Below, one piece after another: positions 10,911 to 20,328 of a stretch of DNA of 37,860 bases (the stretch's first letter is position 1; each line of letters opens with the position of its first letter). The notes under the pieces were generated by a model, which did not search any database, was not told the origin of the DNA, and saw only the letters and a program-made list of their open reading frames with translations. The stretch is from Pseudomonadota bacterium (GTDB lineage: Bacteria > Verrucomicrobiota > Verrucomicrobiia > Limisphaerales > SXTU01), in the NCBI GenBank assembly GCA_009922615.1, contig RFVF01000046.1, forward strand, positions 1 to 37,860, read 5' to 3'. The translations under genes were made by a program, and so were the position numbers.

Positions 10911-13900
10911 ATGGCCAAGCCAACGACTCTGATTTTACTTTTATTCCCGGTGTTTGCGCTGCCGGCGGCGGAGCTGAAAAGCACCCCGCTTGACCTTCGC
11001 CAGCTCCCGCCGGTCGCCGCTGGCCCGGTGGACTTTGTGAAGGACATTCAGCCGCTTTTGGCCGCCAAGTGCCATGCATGCCACGGCTTGGAGAAACAGA
11101 AAGGTGGGCTGCGGCTGGACATAAAAGCGGCCGCCCTCGCCGGCGGCGACCACGGACCTGTCGTGATTCCGGGCAAGAGCGCCGAGAGCAAACTCGTTCA
11201 CGCGGTGGCCCGGCTGACTCCGGATGGCGCGATGCCGCCAAAGGAAGCAGAGCGGTTCAGCCCCGCAGAAATCGGGCGCATCCGCGCGTGGATTGATGCC
11301 GGAGCGATCTGGCCGGACGACGGCAAGGTGGCCGTGAAGAAGTCCGACCACTGGGCGTATCAGCCGGTGAAGCGGCCGACGGTGCCTTCGGCGGGCAATG
11401 CCATCGATGCGTTCGTGCGCGCTCGTCTCGTGAAGGAGAAGCTCGCGCCTTCGCCTGAAGCCGACCGGCCCACGCTGATTCGCCGCCTCTCGCTCGACTT
11501 GCTCGGCCTGCCGCCCAGGCCGGAGGAAGTCCGCGCCTTCGTGAACGACAAGTCGCCCAACGCCTACGAGAAACTCGTGGACCGGCTGCTTGCGTCGCCG
11601 CACTTCGGCGAGCGCTGGGCGCGCCACTGGCTCGACCTCGCGCGCTACGCGGACAGTGACGGCTATGAGAAGGACAAGCCGCGTCCCTTTGCCTACACGT
11701 TTCGCGACTGGGTCATCGCCGCCATCAACGACGACTTGCCCTTCGATCAGTTCAGCATCCAGCAACTCGCTGGCGACCTGCTGCCAAACGCCACCCACTC
11801 GCAGAAGGTTGCCACCGGTTTCCATCGCCAGACGCTTACAAACACCGAAGGTGGCACCGATCAGGAGGAGTTCCGTTGCAAGGCCGTCGTGGACCGCGTG
11901 ACCACCACTGCGACTGTCTGGCTTGGCACCACGATGGGCTGCTGTGAATGCCATTCGCACAAATACGATCCCTTCACGCAGCGCGAGTTTTACCAGCTCT
12001 TCGCCTTCTTCAACAACGCGAACGAGAAGGCCATCCCCTCGCCGAATGCAGATGAGCAAGCCGCCTTCGACAAGTCCAAGCAAGCCCACGAAGCAGAGAC
12101 CGCCAAGCTCAAGACTGCGCTCGACACCTACGCTAAGAACGAAGCCCCCGCCAAGCTCGCTGCGTGGCTCGAGACCGCGTCGCTCGACGCCGTGCCGTGG
12201 CGTGTGCTCACGCCGGACAAGCTCGCCGCCCAGCACGGCACCACGCTCAAGGCCGACAAGGAAGCCGTCGTCACCGCCAGCGGCGCCGTTCCGGCGAAGG
12301 ACACTTACACAGTCGATGCAAAGCTCCCACTCAAGCGGCTCACTGGCTTCCGGCTGGAAGCGATTGACGACCCGGATCCGAAGAAGGGCGCGGGCCGATC
12401 GAAGGACGGAAACTTCGTGCTGACTAAGTTCGCCGTGAAGCTGTTTGTGCCCGGCCAGTTCGAAGGCAAGGAACTGGAGTTGACCGGCGCCAAGGCGGAC
12501 TTCTCGCAGGCGAAGTTCCCGGTGGAGGCTGCGCTCAAGGGCGAGGATACGGCCGGCTGGGCCATTTCGCCGCAGCAGCAGAAATCTCACGTCGCGGTCT
12601 TCGAGTTGAAGTCGCCGCTCGATGTGCCCGAGGGCGCGCGGCTCGTCTTCACGCTCGACCACCAATACAAAGAATCCTACCTGCTCGGGCAGTTCCGCCT
12701 TTCCGCGACCGGCGCAGCCGGCCCGCTGAAGCCCGACTTTACGCCCGACGCTGTGGCGTCCGCCCTCGCCGCGAAGCCCGATCAGCGCACCGCGAAGCAA
12801 ACCGAGGCGTTGTCCAAATACTTCCGCGAGCAAGTGGACGAGCAGGGTCGTAAGCTACTCGCCGCTCTCGATGAGCACGCGAAGAAGGCGCCCGCCGCGC
12901 CCGTCACCACCGCCGCCGTGCTCGCCGAGGAACCGGGCGTGCGGAAGACGTTCACTCACGTGCGTGGCAACTTCCTCGACAAGGGCGTCGAGGTCCGCGC
13001 CGCCGTGCCCGCTGTGTTGCACCCGCTCAAGCCTCGCGCTGCCCAACCAGACCGACTTGATCTCGCGCAGTGGCTGTTCGCGCCCGAGAATCCGCTCACC
13101 GCGCGCGTCTCGGTGAATCACGTGTGGAAATACCTCTTCGGCCGCGGTCTCGTCGCGACGGTCGAGGATTTCGGCAGGCAGGGTGAAAAACCCACGCACC
13201 CGGAGCTGCTAGACTGGCTCGCGTCGGAGTTCCCTCGCCTTGGGTGGAGCCGCAAGGCGCTCATTAAGACAATCGTCACCAGTGCAACTTACAAGCAGGC
13301 TTCAGCCAACCGTCCCGAACTTCAGGAGCGCGACCCGAACAATTTGCTGCTCGCGCGCCAGAACCGCCTGCGTCTCGAAGCCGAGACTGTGCGCGACGCC
13401 TACCTTGCCGCCTGCGGCTTGCTGAACCCGAAGGTTGGCGGCCCGAGCATCCGCCCACCGCTGCCCGCCGACATCGTCGCGCTGGGCTACGCGAACTCCG
13501 TGAAGTGGACTGAGAGCAAGGGCGACGAGAAGAACCGGCGCGGCCTTTACATCTTCTTCCAGCGCACCGTGCCGTATCCGATGCTGATGACCTTCGACGC
13601 GCCCGACTCGAATGCCACCTGCGCCCGCCGCGAGCGCAGCAACACGCCGCTTCAGGCGCTCACGTTGCTCAATGATCCGGTCTTCTTCGAGTGCGCGCAG
13701 CAGCTCGGAGCGCGCATGGCCGAGGTGCCCACTGCCGACGCCGCCGAGCGCATTCGCTACGGCTTCGAGCGCGCTCTCGCCCGTCCGCCGAGCGCGGAGG
13801 AGTTGAGCCGCCTGCTGAAACTCTACGAAGCCCAGCTCAAACTGGCGCAGGCCAACGCCGACGGCGCGGCCAAAATCGCCGGTGCCGCCAAGCCCGCGCC

Positions 13901-13979
13901 CGAGGTCGCCGAGCGAGCCACGCTGGTCGCGCTCGGGCGGGTGATGCTGAACTTGGATGAATTCTTCACGCGCGATTGA
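10911..13979 (+). CDS. Secreted Planctomycete-type cytochrome c / DUF1549 / DUF1553 protein (PSD1 type)
   Basis: This 1022-residue protein starts at the ATG at 10911, which opens a good signal peptide (MAKPTTLILLLFPVFALPAA) and avoids overlap with speA. A PSCyt1 domain follows with haem motif CHACH (Cys54, Cys57, His58), then DUF1549 (about 150-375) with RHWLDLARYADSDGYE and DLPFDQFSIQQLAGDLLP. DUF1549 includes a second CxxCH (Cys344, Cys347, His348) in CCECHSHKYDP. A middle beta-rich region (about 400-620) precedes DUF1553 (about 700-960) with NPLTARVSVNHVWKYLFGRGL. These architectures are abundant in Planctomycetes and Verrucomicrobia and their biochemical role is not established; roles in electron transfer coupled to polysaccharide breakdown have been suggested. 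The next gene, starting 3 bases later, is the customary DUF1501 partner, so the two are probably co-transcribed. Confidence 0.93.
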   Translation: MAKPTTLILLLFPVFALPAAELKSTPLDLRQLPPVAAGPVDFVKDIQPLLAAKCHACHGLEKQKGGLRLDIKAAALAGGDHGPVVIPGKSAESKLVHAVARLTPDGAMPPKEAERFSPAEIGRIRAWIDAGAIWPDDGKVAVKKSDHWAYQPVKRPTVPSAGNAIDAFVRARLVKEKLAPSPEADRPTLIRRLSLDLLGLPPRPEEVRAFVNDKSPNAYEKLVDRLLASPHFGERWARHWLDLARYADSDGYEKDKPRPFAYTFRDWVIAAINDDLPFDQFSIQQLAGDLLPNATHSQKVATGFHRQTLTNTEGGTDQEEFRCKAVVDRVTTTATVWLGTTMGCCECHSHKYDPFTQREFYQLFAFFNNANEKAIPSPNADEQAAFDKSKQAHEAETAKLKTALDTYAKNEAPAKLAAWLETASLDAVPWRVLTPDKLAAQHGTTLKADKEAVVTASGAVPAKDTYTVDAKLPLKRLTGFRLEAIDDPDPKKGAGRSKDGNFVLTKFAVKLFVPGQFEGKELELTGAKADFSQAKFPVEAALKGEDTAGWAISPQQQKSHVAVFELKSPLDVPEGARLVFTLDHQYKESYLLGQFRLSATGAAGPLKPDFTPDAVASALAAKPDQRTAKQTEALSKYFREQVDEQGRKLLAALDEHAKKAPAAPVTTAAVLAEEPGVRKTFTHVRGNFLDKGVEVRAAVPAVLHPLKPRAAQPDRLDLAQWLFAPENPLTARVSVNHVWKYLFGRGLVATVEDFGRQGEKPTHPELLDWLASEFPRLGWSRKALIKTIVTSATYKQASANRPELQERDPNNLLLARQNRLRLEAETVRDAYLAACGLLNPKVGGPSIRPPLPADIVALGYANSVKWTESKGDEKNRRGLYIFFQRTVPYPMLMTFDAPDSNATCARRERSNTPLQALTLLNDPVFFECAQQLGARMAEVPTADAAERIRYGFERALARPPSAEELSRLLKLYEAQLKLAQANADGAAKIAGAAKPAPEVAERATLVALGRVMLNLDEFFTRD

Positions 13980-13982
13980 GCC

Positions 13983-15464
13983 ATGAACTTGCGACCTGAA
14001 ATGTCTCCGTCCGAAATCGCAAACCTCACCCGCCGCGATTTCCTCGCGAGCACCGGCGTGGGCACGCTCGCGCTCGCGTCGCTGCTCGCGGAGAAGGGTT
14101 ACGCCCTTCCGTCCGCCGACCCGCTCGCGCCGCGGGCATCGCATTTCACGCCGCGCGCGAAGAACTGCATCCTCATCTACTTCGAGGGCGCGCCGAGCCA
14201 CATTGACCTCTTTGATCCGAAGCCGAAGCTCAACGCGATGACCGGCCAGAAGCTGCCGGATGAGATGTTGGAGAAGGTTCGCTTCGCGTTCATCAAGAAG
14301 GAGGGCGTGCGGCTCATGGGCAGCCCGCGCAAGTTCACGCCCCATGGCCAGTGTGGCATGGAGTTGAGTGACCTGCTCCCGCACATCGGTTCCGTCGCTG
14401 ACGACATCTGCCTCGTGCGCTCGATGAACACGACGCAGTTCAACCATCATCCCGGCCAGCTCATGATGAACTGCGGCTCGCCGCTCTTTGGCCGTCCCAC
14501 GCTGGGCGCGTGGCTCACTTACGGCCTCGGCAACGAGTCGCGCGATTTGCCAGCTTACGTCGTCCTGCACGCCGGACGCGGCAGCAGTGCCGGCGCGAGC
14601 GCGTGGACGAGCGGTTTTCTCCCCAGCACTTATGCGGGAGTGCTCTTCCGCAACCAAGGCGACCCCGTGCTCAACCTAGGCAACCCGCCCGGCTTCACCG
14701 ACGAAATGCAGCACCTCGGCCTCGACGCCATTGGCGACTTGAACCGCCTGCGGCACAGGCACGTGGCCGACCCGGAAATTGCTTCGCGCATCGGCGCGTA
14801 TGAACTCGCGGGCCGGATGCAGGCCGCAACGCCGGAGCTGATGGACTTGAGCAAGGAATCGCAGGCGACGCTGGACATGTATGGCGTCGGCCGGAAGTCC
14901 CGCGACAATCCTGGCGGGCGCGGCGGCGGGCCGGAGACTTACTCGACTTTCTCGCGGAACTGCCTGCTCGCGCGCCGCATGGTCGAGCGCGGCGTGCGCT
15001 TTGTCACGCTGCTGCACGCGTCGTGGGACCACCACAGCAACATCAACCAGGAGCTCCCCTTCTGCGCCGGCATGGCGGACCAACCCATCGCCGCGCTCGT
15101 GCGCGACCTCAAGCAGCGCGGGATGCTCGACGACACGATGGTGATTTGGGCCAGCGAATTTGGCCGCACGCCGCTGGGCGAAAACCGTGGCGGCTCCGGG
15201 AACGTTACGGGCCGCGACCATCATCCGTTCGCCTTTTCGATGTGGCTCGCGGGCGGCGGCATCAAGGGTGGCCAGGTCATCGGCGAGACGGATGAAATCG
15301 GCTGGGGCATTGTCAAGGACCCGGTGCGGGTGCCGGATTTGCATGCCACGATTCTCAAGCAGTTCGGTTTCGACCACGAGCGGCTGACCTACCGTTTCCA
15401 AGGGTTGGATTTCAGACTGACCGGCTTCGAGGGGGCGCGGGTGGTGCCCCAATTACTGGCCTGA
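13983..15464 (+). CDS. Tat-exported DUF1501 (sulfatase-like fold) protein
   Basis: This 493-residue protein has a twin-arginine leader, [22 protein letters not shown] (Arg17-Arg18), so it is probably exported folded. The body matches DUF1501, related to the alkaline phosphatase/sulfatase superfamily: [19 protein letters not shown] near the start, a region around [33 protein letters not shown], and [18 protein letters not shown] followed by [21 protein letters not shown]. The metal-binding type Asp/His positions are kept, but no reaction has been established for the family. It starts 3 bases after the DUF1549/DUF1553 gene. The constant pairing of these two families in PVC bacteria argues that they work together in the periplasm. 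Confidence 0.95.
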   Translation: MNLRPEMSPSEIANLTRRDFLASTGVGTLALASLLAEKGYALPSADPLAPRASHFTPRAKNCILIYFEGAPSHIDLFDPKPKLNAMTGQKLPDEMLEKVRFAFIKKEGVRLMGSPRKFTPHGQCGMELSDLLPHIGSVADDICLVRSMNTTQFNHHPGQLMMNCGSPLFGRPTLGAWLTYGLGNESRDLPAYVVLHAGRGSSAGASAWTSGFLPSTYAGVLFRNQGDPVLNLGNPPGFTDEMQHLGLDAIGDLNRLRHRHVADPEIASRIGAYELAGRMQAATPELMDLSKESQATLDMYGVGRKSRDNPGGRGGGPETYSTFSRNCLLARRMVERGVRFVTLLHASWDHHSNINQELPFCAGMADQPIAALVRDLKQRGMLDDTMVIWASEFGRTPLGENRGGSGNVTGRDHHPFAFSMWLAGGGIKGGQVIGETDEIGWGIVKDPVRVPDLHATILKQFGFDHERLTYRFQGLDFRLTGFEGARVVPQLLA

Positions 15465-15468
15465 CCTC

Positions 15469-16185
15469 ATGCGCCTATCGTTCCCCACCGCCCGGCTGAC
15501 GCGACAGGCGTTCACCCTCATCGAATTGCTGGTGGTCATCGCCATCATCGCGATCCTCGCCGGGATGCTGCTGCCCGCGCTCAGCAAGGCGAAATCCAAG
15601 GCGGTCGCCATCAAGTGTGTGAACAACGCCCGGCAGCTCGGCTTGGGGGCGCGCTTCTACTCCGACGAGCGCGACGGCATCCTGATCCCTTACGCGGTGG
15701 ACAAGCCCGCCGGTGCGGGTGCGTTTGTGCCGGACCCGGTGGTAACGCGGTGGCCGGACATTCTCGTGCCGTTCACCGGTAACAACTCGAACATCTTCCA
15801 TTGCCCGGCCAACCCGCAGACCTCACGGCTCAACATCGGCATCAACCTGAACCTGAGCGGCGGTTGGACCAATGTGTTCTTCCCCGAGGCCAAGGTGCCG
15901 CAGCCTTCCACGACGATCTACTTCGTGGACACTGCGATCGTCAGCAATCCGAACGAAACGAACCCCGAGCTTTTCACCGAGGCACCGGGCAATCTCAGCA
16001 TCCATTTTCGCTACGATCCCGTTGGGGACCCGCTTTTCTATTCGCATCCGACGCGCATCGTGAATCGGCATCAGAAGCGGACCAACATCGTGATGGTGGA
16101 CGGACACGTGGAAACCATGAGCGCCGCCAACGTGGGTTACTTTCTGCCGGTGGGGAGTCCGGGCAATCTCTGGGACCTGTTCTGA
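15469..16185 (+). CDS. Type II pseudopilin-like protein with H-X9-DG motif
   Basis: This 238-residue protein starts 4 bases after the DUF1501 gene. The N-terminus is a prepilin signal: a short basic leader, then [20 protein letters not shown], with the Glu at +5 of the mature protein. The residue before the cleavage site is Ala (RQA/FTLIE) rather than the more usual Gly. The soluble part has a Cys in the [19 protein letters not shown] region and ends with [15 protein letters not shown], which fits the H-X9-DG motif of a large PVC family with prepilin-type cleavage. Such proteins occur in tens to hundreds of copies per PVC genome. Their role, whether pseudopilus parts or surface proteins, is not settled. 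The stop lies 6 bases from the convergent helicase stop. Confidence 0.9.
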   Translation: MRLSFPTARLTRQAFTLIELLVVIAIIAILAGMLLPALSKAKSKAVAIKCVNNARQLGLGARFYSDERDGILIPYAVDKPAGAGAFVPDPVVTRWPDILVPFTGNNSNIFHCPANPQTSRLNIGINLNLSGGWTNVFFPEAKVPQPSTTIYFVDTAIVSNPNETNPELFTEAPGNLSIHFRYDPVGDPLFYSHPTRIVNRHQKRTNIVMVDGHVETMSAANVGYFLPVGSPGNLWDLF

Positions 16186-16191
16186 GTCGCC

Positions 16192-17427
16192 TCAACGCCG
16201 CCGCTTGCGCGCGCCGAAGAAGTAGCCGCCGCCGACGCGCGCCATCTGCACCTTGCGCTCATGGGGCTTGGCCGCGCCGGGCTTGTCGGCCTCGAAAAGC
16301 GCGGTGTAGCGGTAGTTAAAGCCTTCGAGCTTCTCACGGGGGATTTGTTTGCTGATATAGCGTTCGATGGAGAAGACATGCATCGCGTCCTCGGCCACCA
16401 TCAGCGTGAAAGCATCGCCAGTATTCTCCGCGCGGCCGGTCCGGCCGATGCGGTGGACGTAATCCTCCGGGTGCTGCGGCACGTCGTAGTTGATGACGTG
16501 GCTGACCTTGGCGATGTCCAGGCCGCGCGCGGCGATGTCGGTGGCGACGAGGACTTCATATCTGCCCTTGCGGAAGCCTTCGAGCGCCTGCTCGCGTTCA
16601 GCCTGTGTGCGGTTGGAGTGGAGGATGGCGACGGCGTGGTTGGCACCTTGGAGCATGTGCGCCACCCGATCCGCGCCGTGCTTGGTGCGGCAGAAAATGA
16701 TGACAGAGTCGTAGTTCACGCGCTTGAGCAACTCCAGCAACAGGTCGGTCTTCTGCATGTCACTGACAGGGTAAATGACGTGCTTGACGGTCTCGGCAGG
16801 CGAGCGGCGCGCACCGATCTCAATGGTCTCCGGGTTCTTCATCGCCCACTGGATGAGCGTCTCAATGGCCGGCGGGATGGTGGCGGAGAAGAGCATGGAC
16901 TGCCGCTCGTTCGGGCATTTTTGGAGGATGCGCTTCACGTCCGGGAGGAATCCCATGTCCAGCATCCGGTCGGCTTCGTCGAGCACGAGATGCTCGATCT
17001 GCCCAAGATTGCAGTTGCCCTGCTCCATGTGGTCGAGCAGGCGACCGGGCGTGGCGACAATCACGTCCACGCCGGTCTTGAGCGCGTCGAGCTGCTTTTG
17101 ATAACCGACGCCGCCGTAGATGACGGCCACCGTCAGGTCGGTGAAGCGCGCGTAATCCCGGAAAGCCGTCTCCACCTGCGAAGCCAGTTCGCGCGTGGGC
17201 TCCAGGATGATGGCGCGGGTGGCGCGCTTGTGGCTCTGAAGGCGCGTGAGGATGGGCAGGGCAAAGGCGGCGGTCTTGCCCGTGCCCGTCTGCGCGCTGC
17301 CGATGAGGTCACGGCCCTCAAGCACGAGCGGGATGGCGCGTAGCTGGATGGGGGTCGGCTCCGTGTAGCCCATCGCCTTCACGCCTTCTAGGACACTCTG
17401 AGACAAACCAAGTTTAGCAAACGGCAT
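16192..17427 (-). CDS. RhlE-like DEAD-box ATP-dependent RNA helicase
   Basis: This 411-residue protein starts at the ATG at 17427 (MPFAKLGLSQSVLEGVKAMG). An in-frame start 39 codons upstream gives a non-conserved extension. All superfamily-2 motifs are present: Q motif YTEPTPIQ (21-28), motif I AQTGTGKT (45-52), PTRELA, TPGR, DEAD (150-153), SAT (181-183), TDIAARGLDI and HRIGRTGR. The C-terminal tail is short and basic (KPHERKVQMARVGGGYFFGARKRRR), likely for RNA contact. The N-terminus and spacing resemble RhlE, which acts in ribosome assembly and RNA decay in proteobacteria, but SrmB- or CsdA-type roles cannot be excluded. The gene stands alone, convergent with the pseudopilin and divergent from the metal-uptake genes. 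Confidence 0.94.
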   Translation of the reverse strand: MPFAKLGLSQSVLEGVKAMGYTEPTPIQLRAIPLVLEGRDLIGSAQTGTGKTAAFALPILTRLQSHKRATRAIILEPTRELASQVETAFRDYARFTDLTVAVIYGGVGYQKQLDALKTGVDVIVATPGRLLDHMEQGNCNLGQIEHLVLDEADRMLDMGFLPDVKRILQKCPNERQSMLFSATIPPAIETLIQWAMKNPETIEIGARRSPAETVKHVIYPVSDMQKTDLLLELLKRVNYDSVIIFCRTKHGADRVAHMLQGANHAVAILHSNRTQAEREQALEGFRKGRYEVLVATDIAARGLDIAKVSHVINYDVPQHPEDYVHRIGRTGRAENTGDAFTLMVAEDAMHVFSIERYISKQIPREKLEGFNYRYTALFEADKPGAAKPHERKVQMARVGGGYFFGARKRRR

Positions 17428-17533
17428 GGCGGGAGAGTGCCGCACGGCGCGACGGAAGGAAAGGGCGAGGTTTGGCGCAGGGTTTGGTCCCAGCGCTGGT
17501 AGAATATCACTTGCCCCGTTCGCGTGTGTCTGC

Positions 17534-17866
17534 TTGATTGCCACCCGATTGAAGCCGAGCCGCCAACACCGATTTTTCCCGCTGCGCTGCGCTGTCGCGG
17601 TGGCGGTGGCCTGCGCGCTGGTGGTGATGGGCTTCCTTGCAGCGTCTCCCCAAGCGCACGCGTGCCTCCACGCGCATCACAACGCGCCGGACCACGATTG
17701 CTTCGTCAAGCACCTCGGCGACGGTAAGCTCCTGCTGCCCGTGCTGGGCACGCCGCTGCCCGAGGCTACCGGTGGTGAGTTGCTGGCCCCGATTGCCACG
17801 CCTTCGCTCTTCGTCCCGCCCGTTCCTCATCGGCTCCCCGCTGGTCGCGCTCCGCCGACGGCCTGA
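17534..17866 (+). CDS. Small secreted His-rich protein ahead of metal transporter genes
   Basis: This frame is open from 17426; the proposed start is TTG at 17534 (110 residues), because the part before it looks like non-coding shadow of the helicase upstream region. The ATG at 17426 is the alternative. A basic n-region (RQHRFFPLR) and hydrophobic core (AVAVAVACALVVMGFLAA) form a signal peptide ending near AHA. The mature protein begins CLHAHHNAPDHDCFVKH, with five His, two Cys and two Asp in 17 residues, a plausible metal-binding patch. The end, PHRLPAGRAPPTA, resembles small periplasmic proteins of the DUF2946-like type that precede metal transport genes. It is co-directional with the beta-barrel and znu-like genes. 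A role in zinc or manganese capture or sensing is inference. Confidence 0.55.
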   Translation: MIATRLKPSRQHRFFPLRCAVAVAVACALVVMGFLAASPQAHACLHAHHNAPDHDCFVKHLGDGKLLLPVLGTPLPEATGGELLAPIATPSLFVPPVPHRLPAGRAPPTA

Positions 17867-17951
17867 CCTGTTCCCTCGCATTTGGTCAGCGTTAGTCCGT
17901 CGGAAAATCCTGTCGTGCGCAGTCGCACGACGCCAATTCGGAGCCAGTGAA

Positions 17952-19388
17952 ATGAAACGTAGCAAACTTGTGGGCCTGACTTCCGCCCTTGCCGTGAGCG
18001 CCCTCTCGCTCGCGGCGCAGGAAGCCAATCCAGTTGAACTCAGAAAACAGCTCGAAGAACTCCTCCGCGTCCAGCGGCAGCAGGCGGAGCAGATCGAGTC
18101 GCTCAGAAAACAAATCGAAGTTCTCAAGGGCCAACCTGCATATCCCGGCGCGAAGAGCGTGACGCTCGAACCCAAAGTGGAAGAGTTGCAGTCGCGCGTG
18201 GAGGCGCTGACCGAGGCGTCGAAGAAAACCTTCGCCGGCCAGTTCAACCCGGCGTTCGGTTTCGTGGGCGAGACCGTCTTCGGCTACCGCAGCACCGGCA
18301 GCGACAAGAACGGTGGTGCGCGGCCCGGCGGCTTCGATGCGAACCTGCGCTCCGGCGAACTCACGTTGCAGGCGGCCATTGACCCGTTTGCCAAGGGCTA
18401 CCTTGTGGTCAATGGCAGCGCGAACACGCAGGGTGAGGCGACGCTCGGCATCGAGGAAGCGGCGCTCATCACCACCTCGTTGCCCGGCAATCTTACCGTT
18501 CGAGCAGGTCGGTTTTTCGCCGACTTCGGGCGGCTCTCGTTCCGCCACGACCACGAACTGCCGTTTGTGAATCGCCCGCTCGTGCTCGACAGTTTCATCG
18601 GCGGCGAGTCACGCGCCGACGGCCTTGAGCTCAACTGGCTGCTGCCCACGCGCCACTACTTGAACCTCACCGCCGGCGTGGGCACGCAGCTTGGCGGCGA
18701 CGCGGTTGCGAGTCCCGGCACTTACCGTGCGGCGAACGAGTTGACGTTCTGGACGCATCTTTCCTCATTCTGGGAGCTCACGCCAAATCTCACACTCGAA
18801 GGCGGCATCTCCGGCCTGCTCAACGACCGCACCGAGAGTCGCGGTGGCGCAATCGTGCAGGCTGACGGCAGCACGTTGACCGAGCGTCGTCGTCGCGTGC
18901 TGGGCCTCGACCTCACGCTCCGCTATCAGCCGCTCGATGCGGCCGCGTATCGCGGCGTCGAGTGGGGCACGGAACTGCTCTTCAACCACGGTGATTACGA
19001 CTTCGATCCCGATGGCTCGCTGGACCCGGCGAATCCCACCGGCACTGCGGGCTTCCCCGCGCTCTCCGGCGACGAGTTTCGTGGATACAGCCGCACGATG
19101 GGGCTCTACAGCTACGTCGCCACGAAGCTGAATCGCGATTGGACCGCCGGTTTTCTGTTCGACTGGATGCAGAATCTCCCCGGCGTCGCCGCCGCGCCCT
19201 ACGCGCGGCCGGACACTTTCCGCTACTCGCCTTATCTCACGTGGAAGCCCTCCGAGACGCAGATGCTGCGTCTGCAATACAGCTTCACCGACGAGCGCCG
19301 CGCCTCGGGCCGGGCCGATGACCACGCGGTTTACCTCCAGTGGACCTACGTCCTTGGTAGTCACACGCACGGCTTTCGCGACCGTTGA
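17952..19388 (+). CDS. Predicted outer-membrane beta-barrel (porin-like), part of metal-uptake cluster
   Basis: This 478-residue protein starts at ATG 17952 (MKRSKLVGLTSALAVSALSLAAQ, a signal peptide). Residues 28-75 form an amphipathic coiled coil (ELRKQLEELLRVQRQQAEQIESLRKQIE style heptads), as in periplasmic anchor or trimerisation segments. The remainder alternates short beta-strands and Gly/Asn/Asp-rich turns, with aromatic girdles such as YLVVNGSAN, LTVRAGRFFADFGRLSFRH and LRLQYSFTDERR, and a final strand AVYLQWTYVLG before a His-containing tail (SHTHGFRDR). This pattern fits an outer-membrane barrel; no TonB box or plug is seen. It lies 31 bases upstream of the ABC-transporter genes. 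The likely role, passage of a metal or its chelate across the outer membrane, is inferred from that context. Confidence 0.75.
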   Translation: MKRSKLVGLTSALAVSALSLAAQEANPVELRKQLEELLRVQRQQAEQIESLRKQIEVLKGQPAYPGAKSVTLEPKVEELQSRVEALTEASKKTFAGQFNPAFGFVGETVFGYRSTGSDKNGGARPGGFDANLRSGELTLQAAIDPFAKGYLVVNGSANTQGEATLGIEEAALITTSLPGNLTVRAGRFFADFGRLSFRHDHELPFVNRPLVLDSFIGGESRADGLELNWLLPTRHYLNLTAGVGTQLGGDAVASPGTYRAANELTFWTHLSSFWELTPNLTLEGGISGLLNDRTESRGGAIVQADGSTLTERRRRVLGLDLTLRYQPLDAAAYRGVEWGTELLFNHGDYDFDPDGSLDPANPTGTAGFPALSGDEFRGYSRTMGLYSYVATKLNRDWTAGFLFDWMQNLPGVAAAPYARPDTFRYSPYLTWKPSETQMLRLQYSFTDERRASGRADDHAVYLQWTYVLGSHTHGFRDR

Positions 19389-19419
19389 TGGCTGAGTCAA
19401 CCCTCTCTCACACCTTGTC

Positions 19420-20328
19420 ATGAAGGCCCTTCTTCGCCACCTTTTCTTCCTCCTCCTGCTCATCAGCCTCAGCCGGTCCAGTGCGGCCATTCGCATCATC
19501 ACGACCATTCCCGATCTCGCGGATTTCACGCGTGAAATCGGCGGCAAGCTCGTCGAGGTCGAGAGTCTCGCCACCGGCGTCGAGGACACGCACGCCGTTC
19601 CCGTGAAACCCAGCCACGCCGCCAAACTCAACCGCGCCGACCTCGTCATCGCGCTCGGCCTGGACATGGAGCATTCGTTTCTGCCTGCGCTTCTGGAGGC
19701 CAGTCACAACCCGCGCCTCCAGCCGGGCAAGCCGGGTTATCTCGAAACCTCCGCCGGCCTCACGCCACTCGAAGTGCCCAGGACGCTGACCAAATCCGAG
19801 GGCGAACAGCACGCGCAGGGCAACCCGCACTACAACCTCGACCCTGTGCTGGGCCGCGTCATCGTGAACAACATTGCCGACCGGCTCTCGCAGAATTGGC
19901 CGGCGCACGCCGCCGCATTCCGCGCCGGCCGCGACGCCTACCTCGCGAAGCTCGACGCGAAAATCGCCGAGTTGGAGAAACTGGCCGCGCCGTTGCGGGG
20001 AACGAAATTCATTTCCTACCACAACCACTGGCCTTACTTCACTGCGCGTTACGGCCTCGTTTACGCGGGCACCATCGAGCTGCGGCCCGGCGTGGAGCCG
20101 ACGCCCAAGCACATCGTTGACCTCGTCGCACGGATGAAAGCCGAGCAGATCAAAGTCGTCGTGCGCGAGCCGCAGTTTTCCGAGAAGACGCCCAGTCGCG
20201 TCGTGGAACAGGCCGGGGCCAAACTCGTCAAGCTTGCCATCATGGTCGGTGGCGTGCCCGAGGCGAAGACCTACCTCGACCTTATCGACTACAATGTCCG
20301 CACGTTGGTGAAAGCCGTGCAGCCATGA
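19420..20328 (+). CDS. znuA: Zinc/manganese ABC transporter substrate-binding protein (ZnuA/TroA type)
   Basis: This 302-residue protein has a signal peptide (MKALLRHLFFLLLLISLSRSSAA). It belongs to the cluster A-I metal-binding proteins. Candidate ligands are His58 in EDTHAVPVKPSHAAKL, His137 in GNPHYNLDP and His201/His203 in YHNHWPYFTARYGL. The fourth ligand near the C-terminus is not obvious from the sequence. The His-rich loop typical of many zinc-specific ZnuA proteins is absent; only EGEQHAQGNPH stands near the site. Specificity for Zn versus Mn is therefore open. The C-terminal YLDLIDYNVRTLVKA is typical of the family. The stop overlaps the ATPase start (ATGA at 20325), indicating translational coupling. 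Confidence 0.9.
   Translation: MKALLRHLFFLLLLISLSRSSAAIRIITTIPDLADFTREIGGKLVEVESLATGVEDTHAVPVKPSHAAKLNRADLVIALGLDMEHSFLPALLEASHNPRLQPGKPGYLETSAGLTPLEVPRTLTKSEGEQHAQGNPHYNLDPVLGRVIVNNIADRLSQNWPAHAAAFRAGRDAYLAKLDAKIAELEKLAAPLRGTKFISYHNHWPYFTARYGLVYAGTIELRPGVEPTPKHIVDLVARMKAEQIKVVVREPQFSEKTPSRVVEQAGAKLVKLAIMVGGVPEAKTYLDLIDYNVRTLVKAVQP

Noticed and set aside
10941..12833. 630-codon minus-strand open frame opposite the DUF1549/DUF1553 gene
   Set aside because: The plus strand carries clear haem and DUF motifs across the same bases; the antisense product has no recognisable features.
17495..17520. Possible Zur/Fur-type operator around GGTAGAATATCACTTGCC
   Set aside because: The dyad symmetry is weak and no second copy is present; not enough to call a metal-regulator box.
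17426..17533. ATG start at 17426 for the His-rich small protein
   Set aside because: It would touch the helicase start codon on the other strand and add an Arg/Gly-rich stretch before a normal signal peptide. The start is still uncertain.
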